Shown here in pieces: positions 62,630-64,000 of a DNA stretch of 64,000 bases. Below the pieces are notes generated by a model. That model worked only from the letters and a program-made list of their open reading frames with translations, did no database searches and was not told the origin of the DNA. The translations under genes were made by a program, and so were the position numbers. Position 1 is the stretch's first letter. Each line of letters begins with the position of its first letter. This DNA comes from VAZQ01 sp963725065 (GTDB lineage Bacteria; Pseudomonadota; Alphaproteobacteria; Rhizobiales; Xanthobacteraceae), in contig CAVRXD010000008.1 of assembly GCA_963725065.1 (NCBI GenBank), positions 1 to 64,000 on the forward strand, read 5' to 3'.

Positions 62630-64000
62630 TCAGGGCTGGTAGCGTCCACCAAATGCCGGCTGGCTCTGGCCCAGCCCGGGAAGCTCCCACACGCCGGCGC
62701 CCCCCGGATTCTTGTCGGCGCTGATATTGGCATTGATGAGATACGGCCGCCGCGCCTTGATCGCCGTTCGGATTGCTTCCGAAAGATCCGTGGCGCGGTC
62801 GACGTTCACGCCCTCGACGCCGGCCGAGCGCGCCATCGCGGCAAAGTCGGGATTGTAAGGTGCGCCGGTCTCGGGATGGCGGAAGTCGGTCGCCAACTCG
62901 CGGCCGCCGAGATAGCCGCGCTGCAATCCGCGGATCGAGGCATAGGCGAAATTATTCCACACCACCCACACGACAGGCAGATTGTACTCCACCGCGGTGC
63001 CGAGCACGCTCGCATGCATGAAGAAGGCGCCGTCGCCGCAAACCGAAACGCAGGGACGGTCGGGAGCGGCAAACTGGGCCCCCAGTACGCCGGCCACGCC
63101 GAACCCCATCGGACCGAACCCCATCGAGCCGATGAGCGAATCGGGACGCCGCGGATTGCAAAACTGGATGAGCCAGTTGTGATGGACGCCGATGTCGCTC
63201 ACCAGGATGGCGTCCTCGGGTAGCGCTTTGTCGATCTCGTGCGCCGCCCGTTGCGGATGGATCGGCGTCGCATCATCGGCAAAGCCCGGCGCGATGAACG
63301 CGTTCCACTGCTTGCGATAGCCGTCGATGGTGTCGAGCCAGTTCGCGCGCGCCGGCGTCTCGCTCACGTCCCGGCGCGCATCGATTTCCGCCAGCAGCTG
63401 GCGCAGGAATGTGCGCACGTCCGCCATCAGCCCCAGCGCCACCGGATAGTTGCGGGCAATCTCATCGGGATCGATGTCGACGTGGATGAGCCGGGTCGGC
63501 GGGATCGTGAAGGAATAGCCCGGCAGCCAGGAACTCGACGTGCGATCGTCGAAGCGCACCCCGAGCGCGAGCAGCACGTCAGCCGTGCGGGCGGCGTGAT
63601 TGGCCTGATACGGACCGTTGCGGGCGACGAGACCGAGCGCCAGCGGATGCTGGGAATCGATGGCGCCGGTGCCGCTCGCCGACCAGGCGACCGGAATGCG
63701 CAGCCGTTCCGCGAGCCGCAGCAGGTCGGCCGCGGCGCCACCATATTTGACGCCCTGGCCGACCAGGATGACCGGTCGTTCCGCCGCGACCAGCATGTCG
63801 AGCGCCTTGCTGACGCCTTCGGGATCGGCGCCGCAGCGCGACGAGATGTTGGCGTTCCACTCCTCCGGTTTCGGAGTTTCTTCCGCCGCCGCCTCCTTGA
63901 AGATATCGAACGGAACGTCGAGCACGACCGGGCCGGGCCGCCCGGTCACCATGGTCTTCCACGCCTGCCGGATCGCCAGCGGCACCATGTCGCCGCGCGT
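62630..64000 (-). CDS. Thiamine-diphosphate enzyme, acetolactate synthase-like, N-terminus cut by window edge
   Basis: The visible 456 or so residues are the middle and C-terminal domains of a ThDP enzyme. GPVVLDVPFDIFKEA ends the PYR domain, PVILVGQGVKYGGAAADLLRL and HVDIDPDEIARNYPVALG form the central domain, and CGDGAFFMHASVLGTAVEYN with VVWNNFAYASIRGLQ is the ThDP-binding motif. It is related to acetolactate synthase and benzoylformate decarboxylase-type enzymes. The ThDP-activating glutamate would lie beyond the edge. No regulatory subunit (ilvH) follows. It pairs with a Bug binding protein, so catabolism of an organic acid is plausible. Confidence 0.88.
   Translation of the reverse strand, partial: TRGDMVPLAIRQAWKTMVTGRPGPVVLDVPFDIFKEAAAEETPKPEEWNANISSRCGADPEGVSKALDMLVAAERPVILVGQGVKYGGAAADLLRLAERLRIPVAWSASGTGAIDSQHPLALGLVARNGPYQANHAARTADVLLALGVRFDDRTSSSWLPGYSFTIPPTRLIHVDIDPDEIARNYPVALGLMADVRTFLRQLLAEIDARRDVSETPARANWLDTIDGYRKQWNAFIAPGFADDATPIHPQRAAHEIDKALPEDAILVSDIGVHHNWLIQFCNPRRPDSLIGSMGFGPMGFGVAGVLGAQFAAPDRPCVSVCGDGAFFMHASVLGTAVEYNLPVVWVVWNNFAYASIRGLQRGYLGGRELATDFRHPETGAPYNPDFAAMARSAGVEGVNVDRATDLSEAIRTAIKARRPYLINANISADKNPGGAGVWELPGLGQSQPAFGGRYQP

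Overview
The window is high-GC DNA. It suggests an alphaproteobacterium of the order Hyphomicrobiales, in the Bradyrhizobium/Xanthobacteraceae range. Reasons: a GcrA-type cell-cycle regulator, a SAM-II riboswitch upstream of metZ, the long dCTP deaminase form, a large local expansion of PF04392 periplasmic binding proteins, Bug-family (TctC) binding proteins, and many short palindromic intergenic repeats. The genus is inference.

Layout. 1-11.8 kb: a cluster of PF04392 substrate-binding proteins (four intact, one frameshifted, one decayed, one 3' remnant) without a permease or ATPase. It surrounds an overlapping operon of binding protein, hybrid histidine kinase and response regulator, plus a REC-SpoIIE phosphatase. 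12-18 kb: an aromatic catabolism locus with gentisate dioxygenase-like bicupin, two FAD monooxygenases, a Bug binding protein and a MarR regulator. Its divergent promoters carry mirror-image operators. 18-26 kb: accessory genes, including GST, cupin, a metal-related patch (GDCCVxC protein, broken DUF411 gene, CDF transporter), a nucleoside phosphorylase-like enzyme, an ArsR-rhodanese regulator with two methyltransferases, and a Crp/Fnr regulator.

26.3-31.0 kb: the most notable locus. An EgtB-like enzyme, a SenB-type glycosyltransferase and a SelD fused to an FAD/NAD oxidoreductase together match the senABC genes for selenoneine synthesis. 31.2-34.1 kb: a small phage-derived patch with a terminase (frameshifted) and two endonuclease VII-like genes. 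34.2-45 kb: the complete Pho locus, phoR, three tandem pstS, pstC-pstA-pstB, phoU, phoB, with two clear Pho boxes and a DUF559 nuclease lying between inverted G-rich repeats.

45-56 kb: housekeeping genes (gcrA, argD-argF, hslO, apaG, opgC with two SGNH hydrolases, metZ with a SAM-II riboswitch, dcd, ihfA). 56-64 kb: a small Pho-box gene, a winged-helix/TPR regulator, a 3-hydroxybenzoate 6-hydroxylase-like enzyme, a bacterial voltage-gated channel, a Bug binding protein and the C-terminal part of a ThDP enzyme that runs off the edge.

Four copies of a two-hairpin intergenic element (18.0, 34.1, 40.5, 49.8 kb) share end sequences. Their internal stem sequences differ but stay self-complementary. 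Three otherwise well-conserved genes carry single-base frameshifts, which could be genuine decay or assembly error.
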